DNA of 64,000 nucleotides from Pelobacter seleniigenes DSM 18267 (GCF_000711225.1 NZ_JOMG01000002.1:1190501-1254500), one strand, 5' to 3'. Shown: positions 1-9,282, numbered from the stretch's first letter. A program made the numbers and translations. Notes: generated by a model from the letters alone, not told the origin.

Positions 1-207
1 CGATCTGGGTGATTCAGGTGTTTAAGCGCGATATTCCCCCGGCAACAGAGTCCGCCCTGGTTGGTTGGGAATTCGGGATCACCTTCAATTTTCAGAACTT
101 TATTGTCTTTGACGTAGGCTAGCACCCCGCAGTTCTGATGGCAGAAATAACAAGCCGACTTTTTTACTTCCACGCCTTCTTGATCCAAATCGATTTTTGT
201 ACTCATA
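1..207 (-). CDS. Molybdopterin oxidoreductase, N-terminal part (cut by window edge)
   Basis: Only the first 69 residues lie in the window; the gene continues beyond base 1. The N-terminus shows the [4Fe-4S] binding pattern of molybdopterin oxidoreductases, with CYFCHQNC near residues 19-26 followed about 30 residues later by a fourth cysteine in GLCCRG. The segment between them (KVLKIEGDPEFP) is the usual beta-hairpin of this domain. There is no twin-arginine signal, so the enzyme is probably cytoplasmic, as in acetylene hydratase and many formate dehydrogenases. The ATG at 207 follows an AGAGGG ribosome-binding site. Which substrate it acts on, and whether it carries Mo or W, cannot be told from this piece. 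Confidence 0.85.
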
Positions 208-743
208 GGCCCTCTCTTCAGCTCATCCGGTTTCTATAAAAAATGATCCTTCGCTGTTCGCCGCAAACTCGAGACGCCAGGAAGTTCCCATTTAAAAACC
301 AACAAATTGGGGAGAAACGACAGTCCCAAAATAAGGGCCGGAGATCATTCAGCTGCGTCTTCGACCCGCCGAGCAGCTAATTTTTGCAACATGCAGGCCA
401 AACTGATTTGAGGTTTTTGAGATCGGTTTCAGCAAGAACGCCAAAGCCGTTCTGCAGCGGAGGAAAAGCCGTTCCGGAAGTTTCCGCAAGGGACAAGAGA
501 ACCTCGCCAGGAAGCAAAGGAGGGGTGACGGAGGTCTCGCTAAAAAATCCTTTTTTGCGATCAAAGTTTCATTTTGAGAACTATCAAGCCTGCCGGAAAA
601 GACTTCGGTGAAAAACCTGGGCTCCTTCTCATAAATTCAACAATCGCAAAATTTCAGTAGTTATATCATTGCCTTATGTCTCCCTCTTCGCGCCGCAACA
701 GAATGACGGAGCCCAGCAAAGAGGCTTTCCACAAAAAACAAAA
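208..743. other. Intergenic, no convincing gene
   Basis: About 540 bases without a credible coding region; the short open frames here have no ribosome-binding site and no recognisable protein features. It should hold the promoter of the minus-strand molybdoenzyme gene. I looked for a sigma-54 promoter and found only a GG/GC pair with wrong spacing (263-279). A stretch around 460-500 (aaaagccgttccggaag) faintly resembles the palindromic element at 30572-30715. Confidence 0.4.
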
Positions 744-773
744 AACCCCGAAGCGTAAAGCTTAAACGGGGTT
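744..773 (-). terminator. Rho-independent terminator of the sigma-54 activator gene
   Basis: On the minus strand the 7-bp arms AACCCCG and CGGGGTT enclose a 16-base loop and run straight into TTTTTTGTTTTTTG. It lies about 45 bases after the stop codon at 817. Confidence 0.85.
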
Positions 774-816
774 GACTCATTTAATAAAAGTGTGAGTTGC
801 AAAAAAGAAAATCGGC

Positions 817-2973
817 CTAAACCACCTCGATTTTATACTCCTTGAGTTTTCGATACAGGGTCGAACGGCTCAGACCGACCATTTCCGCAGCCGTCGGAAT
901 ACAGTTGTTGGCACGCAGTAAAGCCGCTTCGATAGCAGCCTTTTCAATATTTTTCAAACAGAGCGTATCGTTGCCGAAACCACCGAAACGAGCGATTTCC
1001 TCGGCTTTGACCGGACTGGAGTCCATCAGGACATAGCGCGGCAGATTATGCGGTTCGATCCTTTTCCCGGAGGCCGTATTGATGGCATGATGCATGGCGT
1101 TCTGAAGCTGGCGGATATTGCCCGGCCAGCGGTATTCATTGATGATCCTATCGACTTCCGGGCTGATTTCAGGAACCTCCCAATTTTGCCGCTGACAATA
1201 ATTCTGGACAAACACATGGGCCAGCATGGAAACATCCCGCTGCCGTTCGCGCAGGGAAGGGATATAAACGGTCAGCACCGAAATCCGATAATAAAGGTCT
1301 TCACGGAAAGTCTTCTCTTCAACCATTTTCATCAGATCTTTATTGGTGGCCGCAAGCAGCCGGAAGTCGACTTCCTTATAGCGGTTGCCACCGACCCGCA
1401 TGACCTTTTTGTCCTGCAGCGTGCGCAGCAAAATAGCCTGATGTTCTAAAGGCATATCGCCGATTTCATCCAGGAACAGGGTGCCACCATGGGATAATTC
1501 AATCTTACCGGCCTTGCCGCAGCGCTCGGCCCCGGTAAAACTGCCCCCTTCATAGCCGAATAACTCACTGCCAACCAGCTCCCGCGGCAGGGCCGCGCAG
1601 TTGACGGCCATAAACGGTCCGTTGGGACGATAGGTGTTATGAATCGAATGGGCAAACAACTCTTTGCCGGTGCCGCTTTCACCGATCAGTAGGATATTTT
1701 CCGGTGATTCGGCAAAGCGCCGAGCCTGGCCAATCGCATTTTTAATTTCCGGGCTTTGCCCGAGGATATCCTCAAAAGTATAGGTCGCGGTGCGCCCCGT
1801 CCGGTTGCTCAGCTGGTTGGTCAATTTTTCACAGCTGATAAACTTCAGAATGACCACGTCCAGCTTCTTGGTATATTGATTCAATACCGGCCGTGCCGAA
1901 ATACGGTAGGCTTTGGCCTTGTTATTGCCGACTTTGACGCACTCCTCCAAGGTGAAATTATCACCCTTGGCGGAGCGCTCCATGATGGAGGATTCCGGAC
2001 TTAAAAATTCGCTGATGTTACGATTGCCGATATCTTCCGGCCGCACCTTGAAGATCCGAATCGCTTCGTTATTGATCTGCAGAATCCGGCCGTTTTTATC
2101 GACCGCCACCATCCCTTCGTCAATAAAAGCGAAGGACGCGGTCAGGGTTTTGTGGACACTGACCATCTTCTCCTTGGCGGTCTGCAGATTGTCTTTCAAG
2201 CGATCGATATCATGACAGGCTTTCTCGAATTCCCGGCCGGTATTGATCAGCTTCAGCTTGGTCTCAACCGAAGACGCCAGGGACGCAATCAAACCAAGGG
2301 TATGCAGATACAGATGGTTGATATTGTCGTCGTCCAAAGAGTCGATCAGGGGCGGACTCAAGATCACCAGAGCCGCCCCGACATTTCCGTCCGCCTCCAT
2401 GATCGGCGCTGCGGAGGCAATGCGGTTTTGCAGCGGGATACAGTAATTTTCCGGCCCCAGCAACTGGACCGGCCGTTTCAGACGAAAACACAGTTCATGA
2501 GCCGAAGTGCCCTCGTTCTTTTCATCGGCCAGTATGCCGATGCGCGACCCGGTCGCCAGGATTTCCGGCTCTTCCGCCCAGACCCCTTCATGAAGAAGGA
2601 TCAGCCCTGACTTATCGAACAGGTAAAAAAGATAACCGCAATCGGTCATCTGCTTTTTAAAGGGATCAATCAGGGAACTGGTGACGTCGATAAGCTGATG
2701 ATGCTTGTCCTGCACCGGGGAGAGTTTGTCTGTACAGGGAATGGTTGCAACTTTATGCGGATTGACGCCGAGCTTGCGGGAACGCATCCACGAAGCGGCG
2801 ACCTCCTGATCCATGCAGGGGTTCTGACTGGGATCATCCATGCGGTTGTTGAAGAAGTCCTCCTTGCAACGCAGAATCGCCTGCCATCGCTCTTTGGTCA
2901 GTTTTTCCCTGCCGGCGTGAGCAAAAAGAATCTGCGCTCCCAGGATATCAGAAATCTGTTCTTTCAAATCCAT
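817..2973 (-). CDS. AcoR-like sigma-54-dependent transcriptional activator
   Basis: A 718-residue enhancer-binding protein. The first ~60 residues (WQAILRCKEDF, then VAASWMRSRKLGVNP) and the following GAF domain (about 60-225) match the AcoR layout. A PAS domain follows (about 285-385). The AAA+ domain carries Walker A GESGTGKE near residue 430 and the sigma-54 contact loop as GSFTGAE (usual GAFTGA) near 476. A Fis-type helix-turn-helix ends the protein (GLSRSTLYRKLKEY). It should drive ATP-dependent open-complex formation by sigma-54 polymerase in response to a small molecule sensed by GAF or PAS. The start at 2973 is preferred over a farther upstream start because AAGGAG lies just ahead of it. 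A consensus sigma-54 promoter faces away at 3563. The ligand is unknown; AcoR itself responds to acetoin. Confidence 0.9.
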   Translation of the reverse strand: MDLKEQISDILGAQILFAHAGREKLTKERWQAILRCKEDFFNNRMDDPSQNPCMDQEVAASWMRSRKLGVNPHKVATIPCTDKLSPVQDKHHQLIDVTSSLIDPFKKQMTDCGYLFYLFDKSGLILLHEGVWAEEPEILATGSRIGILADEKNEGTSAHELCFRLKRPVQLLGPENYCIPLQNRIASAAPIMEADGNVGAALVILSPPLIDSLDDDNINHLYLHTLGLIASLASSVETKLKLINTGREFEKACHDIDRLKDNLQTAKEKMVSVHKTLTASFAFIDEGMVAVDKNGRILQINNEAIRIFKVRPEDIGNRNISEFLSPESSIMERSAKGDNFTLEECVKVGNNKAKAYRISARPVLNQYTKKLDVVILKFISCEKLTNQLSNRTGRTATYTFEDILGQSPEIKNAIGQARRFAESPENILLIGESGTGKELFAHSIHNTYRPNGPFMAVNCAALPRELVGSELFGYEGGSFTGAERCGKAGKIELSHGGTLFLDEIGDMPLEHQAILLRTLQDKKVMRVGGNRYKEVDFRLLAATNKDLMKMVEEKTFREDLYYRISVLTVYIPSLRERQRDVSMLAHVFVQNYCQRQNWEVPEISPEVDRIINEYRWPGNIRQLQNAMHHAINTASGKRIEPHNLPRYVLMDSSPVKAEEIARFGGFGNDTLCLKNIEKAAIEAALLRANNCIPTAAEMVGLSRSTLYRKLKEYKIEVV

Positions 2974-3562
2974 TTGCAGCTCTCCTTCCGCTATGAAGCG
3001 CTTGGGTTTCGCCTTTGATCCCACCTATTCAACTAATTGCAAACATCACGCCTGGAATCTGCACCAACAGCAGCGCCTAGCCAGCCTCCCTCCAACAACA
3101 CATTCAACCAAATAAAATAAGTAAAAGAGATATACTCATAAGCAAACATTATACCTTAACTCGCGTGACATCATATCATATCGGGAATTCTATACCAAAA
3201 TAAGAAAAGTAACACTTCTATTTGTGCGAAAACGCCTCCTGTCGGCCCTGAATTCAACCATTGTTTAAGGTAGCCGCCATGGCCGAACAGCACCAGCCGG
3301 CCGGAGATCCCCGATGAAAACCGTTGCAACGCCGCCCAGGACAATTCTCCCCCGAACAGCTGACAGCTGGACCAGCTTTTTGCCTGGCCCCAGGCAAATC
3401 CACCAACGGGTCACAACGTTGCAAATTGACACTTCAGCATCAGGAACGTCTCAAAATAATACAAAATCCCCCGCCGTTTTCGCCTCAGCCCGATCTCCGG
3501 GAAACGATTTCCATAGCGACTAGACCTCTCCAGGCAACTGTCTACATTGTGCCTGCAGACAG
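2974..3562. other. Divergent intergenic region with possible activator-binding sites
   Basis: No gene is supported here. It separates the minus-strand activator from the sigma-54 promoter at 3563 and is long enough to hold upstream activator sites. The word GTTGCAA occurs twice about 95 bases apart, near 3323 (inside the palindrome GTTGCAAC) and near 3417. Whether these are activator sites is a guess. Confidence 0.35.
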
Positions 3563-3577
3563 TGGCACCGTTTTTGC
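3563..3577 (+). promoter_or_regulatory. Sigma-54 (-24/-12) promoter
   Basis: The sequence reads TGGCAC, five bases, TTGC, which matches the -24/-12 consensus exactly. It lies 175 bases before the GNAT gene and in the same neighbourhood as a divergently transcribed sigma-54 activator. Transcription should start about a dozen bases downstream, near 3589, leaving a leader of roughly 165 bases. Confidence 0.75.
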
Positions 3578-3752
3578 TGAATCAATCTCCATGAACATTG
3601 GCCGAAACCTATGGAACAATCGGGAAGGACGATTTTTTACATTTATTATCAGCATGTTAAGCGATCTAACCGGAGCAGACAGGCGGCTTGAGAATGATCG
3701 CAGGTTGCGACATTCGCTGGTATTGATGAGACACCAACAACGGAATCAGCAT

Positions 3753-4241
3753 ATGGCTTATGAAATAAAACTGGCTGACAACGATGACGAACTCCCTCTT
3801 CAGGAGATAATGCTTGCCAGCGACATGGATCTGGTCGGCGATATCGAAGACCACGTCATCATCCGTGATGCAACCAGACTGTACGGCGGCGCGTTGCTCT
3901 ATCAGTTGGACCATGACCTGTTCCATCTGCTGACCATTGCGGTCAACGGCAGTCAACGGAGTGCCGGCCTCGGCAGCCGACTGCTGCAGAGGCTACTGCA
4001 CGAACCCTGGCAATACTGCTACGGCGGCAGCAAACCGGACACCGCCCACTTTCGGGTCACCACCGTGGCCCGGGGCAGCAGTCGAAACTTTTATTTGAAA
4101 AACGGCTTTTCAACCTGCTCCTTCAGGGAGCTGCAGCAGCCCTTTGCAAGCCAGTGTCAAAGCTGTCCGGACGACAGCAGCTGCCAGTCCGCAGCAATGA
4201 TCTTTGTTCACGACAACAGCACAACAACGGGAACAGCATGA
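3753..4241 (+). CDS. GNAT-like N-acetyltransferase with Cys-rich tail
   Basis: A 162-residue protein. The central part (LFHLLTIAVNGSQRSAGLGSRLL is the core, residues ~52-74) looks like the acetyl-CoA binding beta4-alpha3 region of GNAT enzymes, with the R/Q-x-x-G-x-G/A type loop as SAGLGS, and a late NFYLKNGF motif typical of the fold. The tail carries a cysteine cluster (QCQSCPDDSSCQ) that could bind metal. The open frame extends upstream, but an upstream start would precede or abut the predicted sigma-54 transcription start, so ATG 3753 is chosen; the ribosome-binding site is weak. Its stop overlaps the next start (ATGA), so it is translationally coupled to the hydrolase. Substrate unknown. 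Confidence 0.65.
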   Translation: MAYEIKLADNDDELPLQEIMLASDMDLVGDIEDHVIIRDATRLYGGALLYQLDHDLFHLLTIAVNGSQRSAGLGSRLLQRLLHEPWQYCYGGSKPDTAHFRVTTVARGSSRNFYLKNGFSTCSFRELQQPFASQCQSCPDDSSCQSAAMIFVHDNSTTTGTA

Positions 4242-5047
4242 ACAATGAAATAACCATTCTCGGCACCAGTGCCGGACCAGGCGTACCTTCTTTTTTCTGC
4301 GACTGTTGTGCCTGTCGGGAAGCAAGGCAGAATCCGGACCTGACCAGAACCCGTAGCGGCGCGTTGCTGCGCTCCGGGCTCCAGTGTGCCTTGATCGATT
4401 GTTCTCCGGACCTGCGCAGCCAACTGGTGCGGGAACAGATCGTCCGCATCGATGCGATTTTTCTGACCCATTGGCATTTTGATCACTTCGGCGGTCTGGG
4501 CGAACTGGAATATTATGTCAAACTCGACCGCAAAGAGCCGATCCCCTTCTATCTGCCGCCAAGCGCGGTCAGCAGATTCTCCGAGGCTTTTCCCGACATT
4601 CAGGAGATCTTTGCGGTCACCCCCTGGCAATTTTACCAGCCCTGTCGTTTTGCCGATTTCACGCTGACCCCCCTGCCGGCACGGCATGGTATTGAAACCG
4701 CCGGTTTTCTGATCGAAAGCGGGCAACGCAAACTGGCGTACTTCCCTGACACCGCTGGTCTAGATGATACACCCCAAAAGCTGCTGGGCAACCTCGACTG
4801 GTTCGTCTGCGATGCCACGTTCAGCCACGAAAACTGGTTTCCGGACAGCCATATGTCGCTGGCGCAGACGATCGCTCTCGGCAATCATCTTGGCGCCCAA
4901 GAAACCGTCCTGACCCATTTGGCCATGCATTACAGTCAACCGGTCACCACCAGCGATTTAAACAGCCTGATCGCTGCCGAGCCTCAGGTCCGGCTGGCGA
5001 CCGATGGCTTAACCTTTGAGTTTGAGCCGATAAGCGAGGGCGTATGA
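4238..5047 (+). CDS. Metallo-beta-lactamase-fold hydrolase, PhnP-like
   Basis: A 269-residue MBL-fold protein. The metal motif HWHFDHFGG (about residues 80-88) and later His/Asp positions (YFPDTAG, SHMSLAQT, THLAMHY) fit a two-metal hydrolase. Near the N-terminus CDCCACREAR resembles the extra zinc-binding cysteine cluster of PhnP and PqqB, and LGTSAGPGVPSFFC is the usual opening strand of that group. PhnP cleaves a cyclic phosphodiester of ribose phosphate, but no other phosphonate genes are nearby, so a PhnP function is not implied. The start overlaps the GNAT stop by four bases and its stop overlaps the next gene, indicating one operon. Confidence 0.8.
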   Translation: MNNEITILGTSAGPGVPSFFCDCCACREARQNPDLTRTRSGALLRSGLQCALIDCSPDLRSQLVREQIVRIDAIFLTHWHFDHFGGLGELEYYVKLDRKEPIPFYLPPSAVSRFSEAFPDIQEIFAVTPWQFYQPCRFADFTLTPLPARHGIETAGFLIESGQRKLAYFPDTAGLDDTPQKLLGNLDWFVCDATFSHENWFPDSHMSLAQTIALGNHLGAQETVLTHLAMHYSQPVTTSDLNSLIAAEPQVRLATDGLTFEFEPISEGV

Positions 5048-5640
5048 AGATATCTCTTGGAGCAGAAGCGCTGGCAATCCCCTCTCCGGTCTGGGTTGTC
5101 GGCAGTTACGGCAGCAATGAACAACCCAACATCATGGTTGTCGCCTGGGGAGCGATTTGCTGCACCACGCCACCTTGCATTTCCATTTCGGTAAAAAAGA
5201 CCCGTGCCACTTACGCCAATATCATGGATCACGGAGCCTTTACCATCAGCGTTCCCTCCCGCGACCACCTGGTTGAAACCGACTTTGCCGGGATGGTATC
5301 AGGGATCACGGCCGATAAATTTTCCGCGAGCGGCCTGACCGCGGCGCACAGCACCGTGGTCAATGCTCCCTATGTGCAGGACTTTCCCCTGATTCTGGAA
5401 TGCCAGCTGCTGCATATGCTCGACATCGGCTCGCATACCCAATTCATCGGGCAGATTCTGGATGTCAAAGCGGATGAACATACCCTTGGCGAGAACGGCC
5501 TCCCTTGCGCACAAAAAATCGATCCGCTGATCGGGAGTGCCTGCGAAAGAGCCTACTACGCCCTCGGTGAGTACCTGGAAGAAACCCGTTTGCTCGGTGG
5601 CAGTCTGTTGGAGCCACAGCTGGAAGAAGAGAATGATTGA
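5044..5640 (+). CDS. Flavoredoxin-like / flavin reductase family protein
   Basis: A 198-residue protein of the FMN-binding split-barrel flavin reductase family. Recognisable features are the N-terminal PVWVVGSYGSNEQPNIM and AWGAICCTTPP, which line the FMN pocket, the ISVKKTRATYANI helix start, and FTISVPSRD. Flavoredoxins of sulfate and metal reducers have this size. It may pass electrons between ferredoxin-like proteins and a flavin-dependent partner. It is translationally coupled to the hydrolase upstream (ATGA overlap) and followed 77 bases later by moaA. Confidence 0.8.
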   Translation: MKISLGAEALAIPSPVWVVGSYGSNEQPNIMVVAWGAICCTTPPCISISVKKTRATYANIMDHGAFTISVPSRDHLVETDFAGMVSGITADKFSASGLTAAHSTVVNAPYVQDFPLILECQLLHMLDIGSHTQFIGQILDVKADEHTLGENGLPCAQKIDPLIGSACERAYYALGEYLEETRLLGGSLLEPQLEEEND

Positions 5641-5717
5641 AATAATTTGAACCTTTCCTCTCTCGGTCGGCTCGTTCGCCAATTCCCGTCGGGCCGCAGC
5701 ATGAAAAGAGGTACAAC

Positions 5718-6698
5718 ATGAAACTGATCGATTCCTTCGGACGTCAAATTAACTATCTGCGCCTTTCTGTTACCGACCGCTGCAATCTGCGCTGCTTCTA
5801 CTGCATGCCGGAATCCGGGGTCGGCGCGTGCAGTCATGACGACATCCTCTCCTATGAAAAACTTCACCTCATTGCCGAAGCCGCCGTCGGTCTGGGAATT
5901 GAAAAAATCAGGATTACCGGCGGAGAGCCGCTGGTCCGGGAAGGAATCGTGCCGTTTTTAGCCCGCTTGTCCGGCATCCCCGGCTTGAATCACCTGGCCA
6001 TTTCGACCAACGGCCTGTTGTTGCCCAAAATGGCCAGGGATCTTTATTTTTCGGGTGTGCAACGCTTGAACATCAGCCTTGACTCCCTGCAGGACGACCG
6101 TTTCGCAACCATTACCCGCGGTGGCAAACTGAAAATGGTGCTGGAAGGATTGGATGCTGCAGAAAAAGCCGGTTTCCCGGCACCGAAAATCAATATCGTC
6201 GCGATGCGCGGCATCAACGACGACGAGATCTTCGACTTTGTGGAACTGACCCGGCAACGTGGCAATTCCATCCGCTTTATTGAATACATGCCGACCCTGA
6301 AGCAACCCGGCTGGCAGCGGCAATGGATCTCCGGCCAGGAAATTCTTGATCGGATCTCCACCCGCTACCCCCTCGAAGAAGCCGACAAAGGGGCCTACGC
6401 CGGGCCATCCAAGGATTTTCGCATCCCCGGCGCAAAAGGGACCATCGGCATCATTACCGCCGTCTCCGGACATTTCTGTGCCCAGTGCAACCGGATCAGA
6501 ATTACCTCGACGGGCAAGGCCAAGGGCTGCCTGTTCTCCGACCAGGAAATCGACCTCAATCCCTGGCTTGAGCGGGGCGACCGCGCCATGATCAGCCACC
6601 TGCTGGAAGAATCGGTCCTGAAAAAACCGAAACAGCATGGCATGTCCCTGGAAGGGTATGAGCACCATAATTTTGCCATGTCACAAATCGGGGGCTGA
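5718..6698 (+). CDS. moaA: GTP 3',8-cyclase MoaA (molybdopterin synthesis)
   Basis: A 326-residue radical SAM enzyme that makes 3',8-cyclo-GTP, the first step to pyranopterin in Moco/Wco synthesis. The N-terminal cluster motif is CNLRCFYC (residues 22-29) and ITGGEPL follows. The C-terminal substrate cluster is CAQCNRIR plus a further cysteine in KGCLFS, as in family members that bind GTP at a second [4Fe-4S] cluster. The chain ends in Gly-Gly, conserved in MoaA and needed for activity. AAAGAGG precedes the ATG. No other moa or moe genes are in the window, so placement here probably reflects demand for the cofactor by nearby molybdoenzymes. Confidence 0.96.
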   Translation: MKLIDSFGRQINYLRLSVTDRCNLRCFYCMPESGVGACSHDDILSYEKLHLIAEAAVGLGIEKIRITGGEPLVREGIVPFLARLSGIPGLNHLAISTNGLLLPKMARDLYFSGVQRLNISLDSLQDDRFATITRGGKLKMVLEGLDAAEKAGFPAPKINIVAMRGINDDEIFDFVELTRQRGNSIRFIEYMPTLKQPGWQRQWISGQEILDRISTRYPLEEADKGAYAGPSKDFRIPGAKGTIGIITAVSGHFCAQCNRIRITSTGKAKGCLFSDQEIDLNPWLERGDRAMISHLLEESVLKKPKQHGMSLEGYEHHNFAMSQIGG

Positions 6699-6799
6699 TG
6701 CCCCCTCAACCATCCGTAACAGTCGGAGCAAGAGTTGGTTTCGCCGCCGGCTAGAGTTTTTGTTAGCTTATTCTTCGCAGCCTTAAGAAAGGACAGTCG

Positions 6800-7174
6800 A
6801 TGTTTAAAAGTAAATTTGAGGACAACGAAGTCGATATTTCAATGAAGAGAGAAACCATTGAACAGCTCACCCAGAACGGGATCAACTACGTCGAAGTTTT
6901 CCGTCTGATCGAAAGCTTTGCCCAGAAGCTCCTGGTCACCAGGGAAGACACCGAACTGCGGATGGAAAACGAAGACACTCAGGCCACAATCGACATCACC
7001 ATTACCTGGGATCACGAAGCCAAAAAAGTCCATATCGACGTCCTGGATGTCAATCTCAACAAAATGACTCCGAAAGAGATGCCGAGCATGCCCAAAGGCT
7101 CCAAGGTGAATCTGGCTCAGTCCGGTGCCGAACCGAACCAGCAACCTGCTGTCGACCCGTCAAAATTGAACTGA
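6800..7174 (+). CDS. Small acidic protein of unknown function
   Basis: A 124-residue soluble protein with no family I recognise. The middle is predicted helix (YVEVFRLIESFAQKLL) followed by alternating beta-like segments (ELRMENEDTQATIDITITW, then KKVHIDVLDVNLNKM), and the C-terminal 30 residues are low-complexity and rich in Pro, Ser and Gln. AAAGGA lies nine bases ahead of the ATG, which supports real expression. It sits 101 bases after moaA and may belong to the same transcript. Confidence 0.65.
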   Translation: MFKSKFEDNEVDISMKRETIEQLTQNGINYVEVFRLIESFAQKLLVTREDTELRMENEDTQATIDITITWDHEAKKVHIDVLDVNLNKMTPKEMPSMPKGSKVNLAQSGAEPNQQPAVDPSKLN

Positions 7175-7205
7175 TTGCATCAGGAAGACACGGATCGGCA
7201 AACAC

Positions 7206-7934
7206 ATGTCCATTCAGCACCCAGTGACCAACCGCCAAGCGATCCTGCTGTTCGTTCAGGAGTATCGCAAGGAGCGGAAACGTTTCGGCTTCGGCAGCCA
7301 GATGGACCGTTCCATCCATCAAGCGCTGCTGTCCCGGACCTTTGCTGTGGTGCGCGAATTCCAAGACGTCGATATCCTCGTCGTCAAGAACGGCACGGTC
7401 CCGCTCCTGGACAACGCCATTGATCTGCCGGAACGCGGCCATGATTTTAACAGCCGCTTCAAATATGCCCTGGAGGACGCTTTTGCGCTGGGCTACCAGC
7501 GGATTGTCGCCGTCGGGGGCGATATCCCAACCCTGACGGCTGGCGATATCCGCCAGGCTTTGGCGCGGGAAGAATTGGTTATCGGGCCGACCTTTGACGG
7601 CGGTTTTTACCTGGCCGCCTTGACCCGGGCAGATATCCCCCTGTTCGATCACCTCCCCTGGCGGCAGCCCAATCTTTTCGAACAACTGCTGAACAGGCTG
7701 CAGACCTCTGCCCGGCCTTCCTACCAGCTGACCAGGCGCGGTGATATCGACCGCATCGCCGATGCACGACGGACCGCCAGCCTGCTCATCCGTCTGGTCC
7801 GCCAGTGGTGTGGCGCAGCTGCACATCGCCGGCGGTGCCATGCCTTGAACCAGACCCTGTTTCCTCCCAATCGCATTCCCGAACCGCTGTTCAGTTCCCT
7901 CCCACCACCAGCGCTGAACTTTTTGCCCCACTGA
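7206..7934 (+). CDS. DUF2064-like (TIGR04282-type) nucleotidyl/glycosyl-transferase-fold protein
   Basis: A 242-residue protein. The region VAVGGDIPTLTAGDIRQAL and VIGPTFDGGFYLAAL (about residues 100-140) matches the DUF2064 core, a GT-A type fold. The N-terminus (ILLFVQEYRKERKRFG) lacks the usual PGRVKTRL signature of this family, so it is divergent. The last ~45 residues are Arg/Pro-rich and fit the family poorly, which may mean a frameshift near the end or a dispensable tail. The ribosome-binding site is weak. A second, more typical DUF2064 protein lies at 60991-61830 beside a molybdoenzyme. Confidence 0.65.
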   Translation: MSIQHPVTNRQAILLFVQEYRKERKRFGFGSQMDRSIHQALLSRTFAVVREFQDVDILVVKNGTVPLLDNAIDLPERGHDFNSRFKYALEDAFALGYQRIVAVGGDIPTLTAGDIRQALAREELVIGPTFDGGFYLAALTRADIPLFDHLPWRQPNLFEQLLNRLQTSARPSYQLTRRGDIDRIADARRTASLLIRLVRQWCGAAAHRRRCHALNQTLFPPNRIPEPLFSSLPPPALNFLPH

Positions 7935-8312
7935 AATTTTCTCTGCCGCGGATCCGTTTCCCCGCCCTGCGCCCTGTTTAAAGTTTGCCCAGGAGAGTGC
8001 CTGCAACGGTCTGCGGCAAACGGATGAGTGCGCGCAAGCAGCCCGTCGTTTACCTAAACGGCCATTGCAGCAACTCTTCAGTGAACAGCAACCAGCTATC
8101 GGTCACGTCACGCTCATGACCCGCACTGGCGAGCAGGCCCTGGTCGCCAAATTCACCGGCAGCGAACCCAAGGCCAGGTTGAAAACTCAGCGAGCGCCAT
8201 GCTGATCTTGAATACGCGGGTGCAGACTAGCCCCGGCCGGCCGCAGCCGACTTATCGATTCTGCGAACCGGTTGCGCAATAGCAGTCACAACCGCCTTGA
8301 AAAGGATACGCC
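7935..8312. other. Intergenic, 378 bases
   Basis: No supported gene. Both strands have interrupted frames without ribosome-binding sites. It separates the DUF2064-like gene from the importer operon and probably contains that operon's promoter, but I could not pick out a clear -35/-10 or -24/-12 pair. Confidence 0.35.
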
Positions 8313-9272
8313 ATGAAAAATTCACACTATTTATTGCTTTTTGCCGGCCTGCTCGGGATACTCCTGACCGGCACCCCGCCAGCCGCCCGTGCCGCCACAG
8401 GCCCAAAAGCGCTAAGACTGGTCTATTCCCACAAAGTCTGTTACGAACCCTTCATTATTGCCAAGGCCAACGGCTATTTTGCGGAAGAGGGGCTCAAGGT
8501 CGAGGTTAAACTGGTCAACGGCGGCATCCTGGCGGCGGAAAGTCTGCTGACCGGTTCCGCGGATGTGGCCGCCATGGGCGATGCTCCTTTTCTGATCGCC
8601 GCCTCCCGCAGTAACACTGTCCGGTTGCTGTCCAGTTATGGCGGTGGCAGTAAAATGCACCGGGTCATCGCCCGCCGCAACATCACCGGCATTCAGCAGC
8701 TGGAAGGAGCCCGGGTCGGCATTCAGATGGGCTCCAGCACCTACGGAGCGTTTCTGGCCTGGTGCCAACAGGTCGGGCTGGAACCGGGCAAAATCCACTT
8801 TGTGTCCTTAAGTCCGCTGGATATGCCCCAGGCCATGCAGACCGGACAACTCGATGCCATGGCCGGCAGCGAACCCTGGCCCAGCAATGTCGAAGCCACG
8901 GCCGGCGCTCAAGTTCATGAACTGACCGATTTCAGTGCTCTGCACAACAGCTTTCCGCTGCTGGTGGCCGCTTCGGCAAACGCCCTGGAGCAACGCCGGG
9001 ATGATCTGGATGCCCTGCTGCGGGCGCTGGCCAAGGCGGTCCGTTTCATGGAACAGCAGCCGGACCAGGCGGTCAAAATCCTCGCCGCCGCCATTGGCCT
9101 GCCGGAGCCCCAGCAACGTCGTTGTACCTATCAGCTGGCCTGGGGGGTTGGCTTCACCCAACAGGATCATAACAGCTTGCTGATGACCGCCCGCGATCTG
9201 AAAAGCCTGGGCAAAATCGATCGTATTCCTGCAATCAGCGCCTACTTACAGACCGCCGCAGCTCAACCGTAA
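8313..9272 (+). CDS. ABC substrate-binding protein, NitT/TauT (NMT1) type
   Basis: A 319-residue periplasmic binding protein with a Sec signal peptide (hydrophobic LLLFAGLLGILLTG, cut likely after ARA near residue 29). The mature part has the NMT1/SsuA-type order: RLVYSHKVCYEPFIIAKANG, then YFAEEGLKVEVK, GSADVAAMGDAP, and an inner lobe with GARVGIQMGSSTYGAFL. Relatives bind nitrate, sulfonates, taurine or pyrimidines. AAGGAT precedes the ATG. Ten bases downstream begins the radical SAM fusion gene, and a second binding protein ends the operon at 14923, so this importer has two candidate receptors. The ligand cannot be inferred from sequence. Confidence 0.85.
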   Translation: MKNSHYLLLFAGLLGILLTGTPPAARAATGPKALRLVYSHKVCYEPFIIAKANGYFAEEGLKVEVKLVNGGILAAESLLTGSADVAAMGDAPFLIAASRSNTVRLLSSYGGGSKMHRVIARRNITGIQQLEGARVGIQMGSSTYGAFLAWCQQVGLEPGKIHFVSLSPLDMPQAMQTGQLDAMAGSEPWPSNVEATAGAQVHELTDFSALHNSFPLLVAASANALEQRRDDLDALLRALAKAVRFMEQQPDQAVKILAAAIGLPEPQQRRCTYQLAWGVGFTQQDHNSLLMTARDLKSLGKIDRIPAISAYLQTAAAQP

Positions 9273-9282
9273 GGATCAGACC

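Noticed and set aside
263-279. Minus-strand sigma-54-like TGGCGT...TTTGC ahead of the first molybdoenzyme gene
   Set aside because: The GG and GC doublets are two bases too far apart for a -24/-12 promoter.
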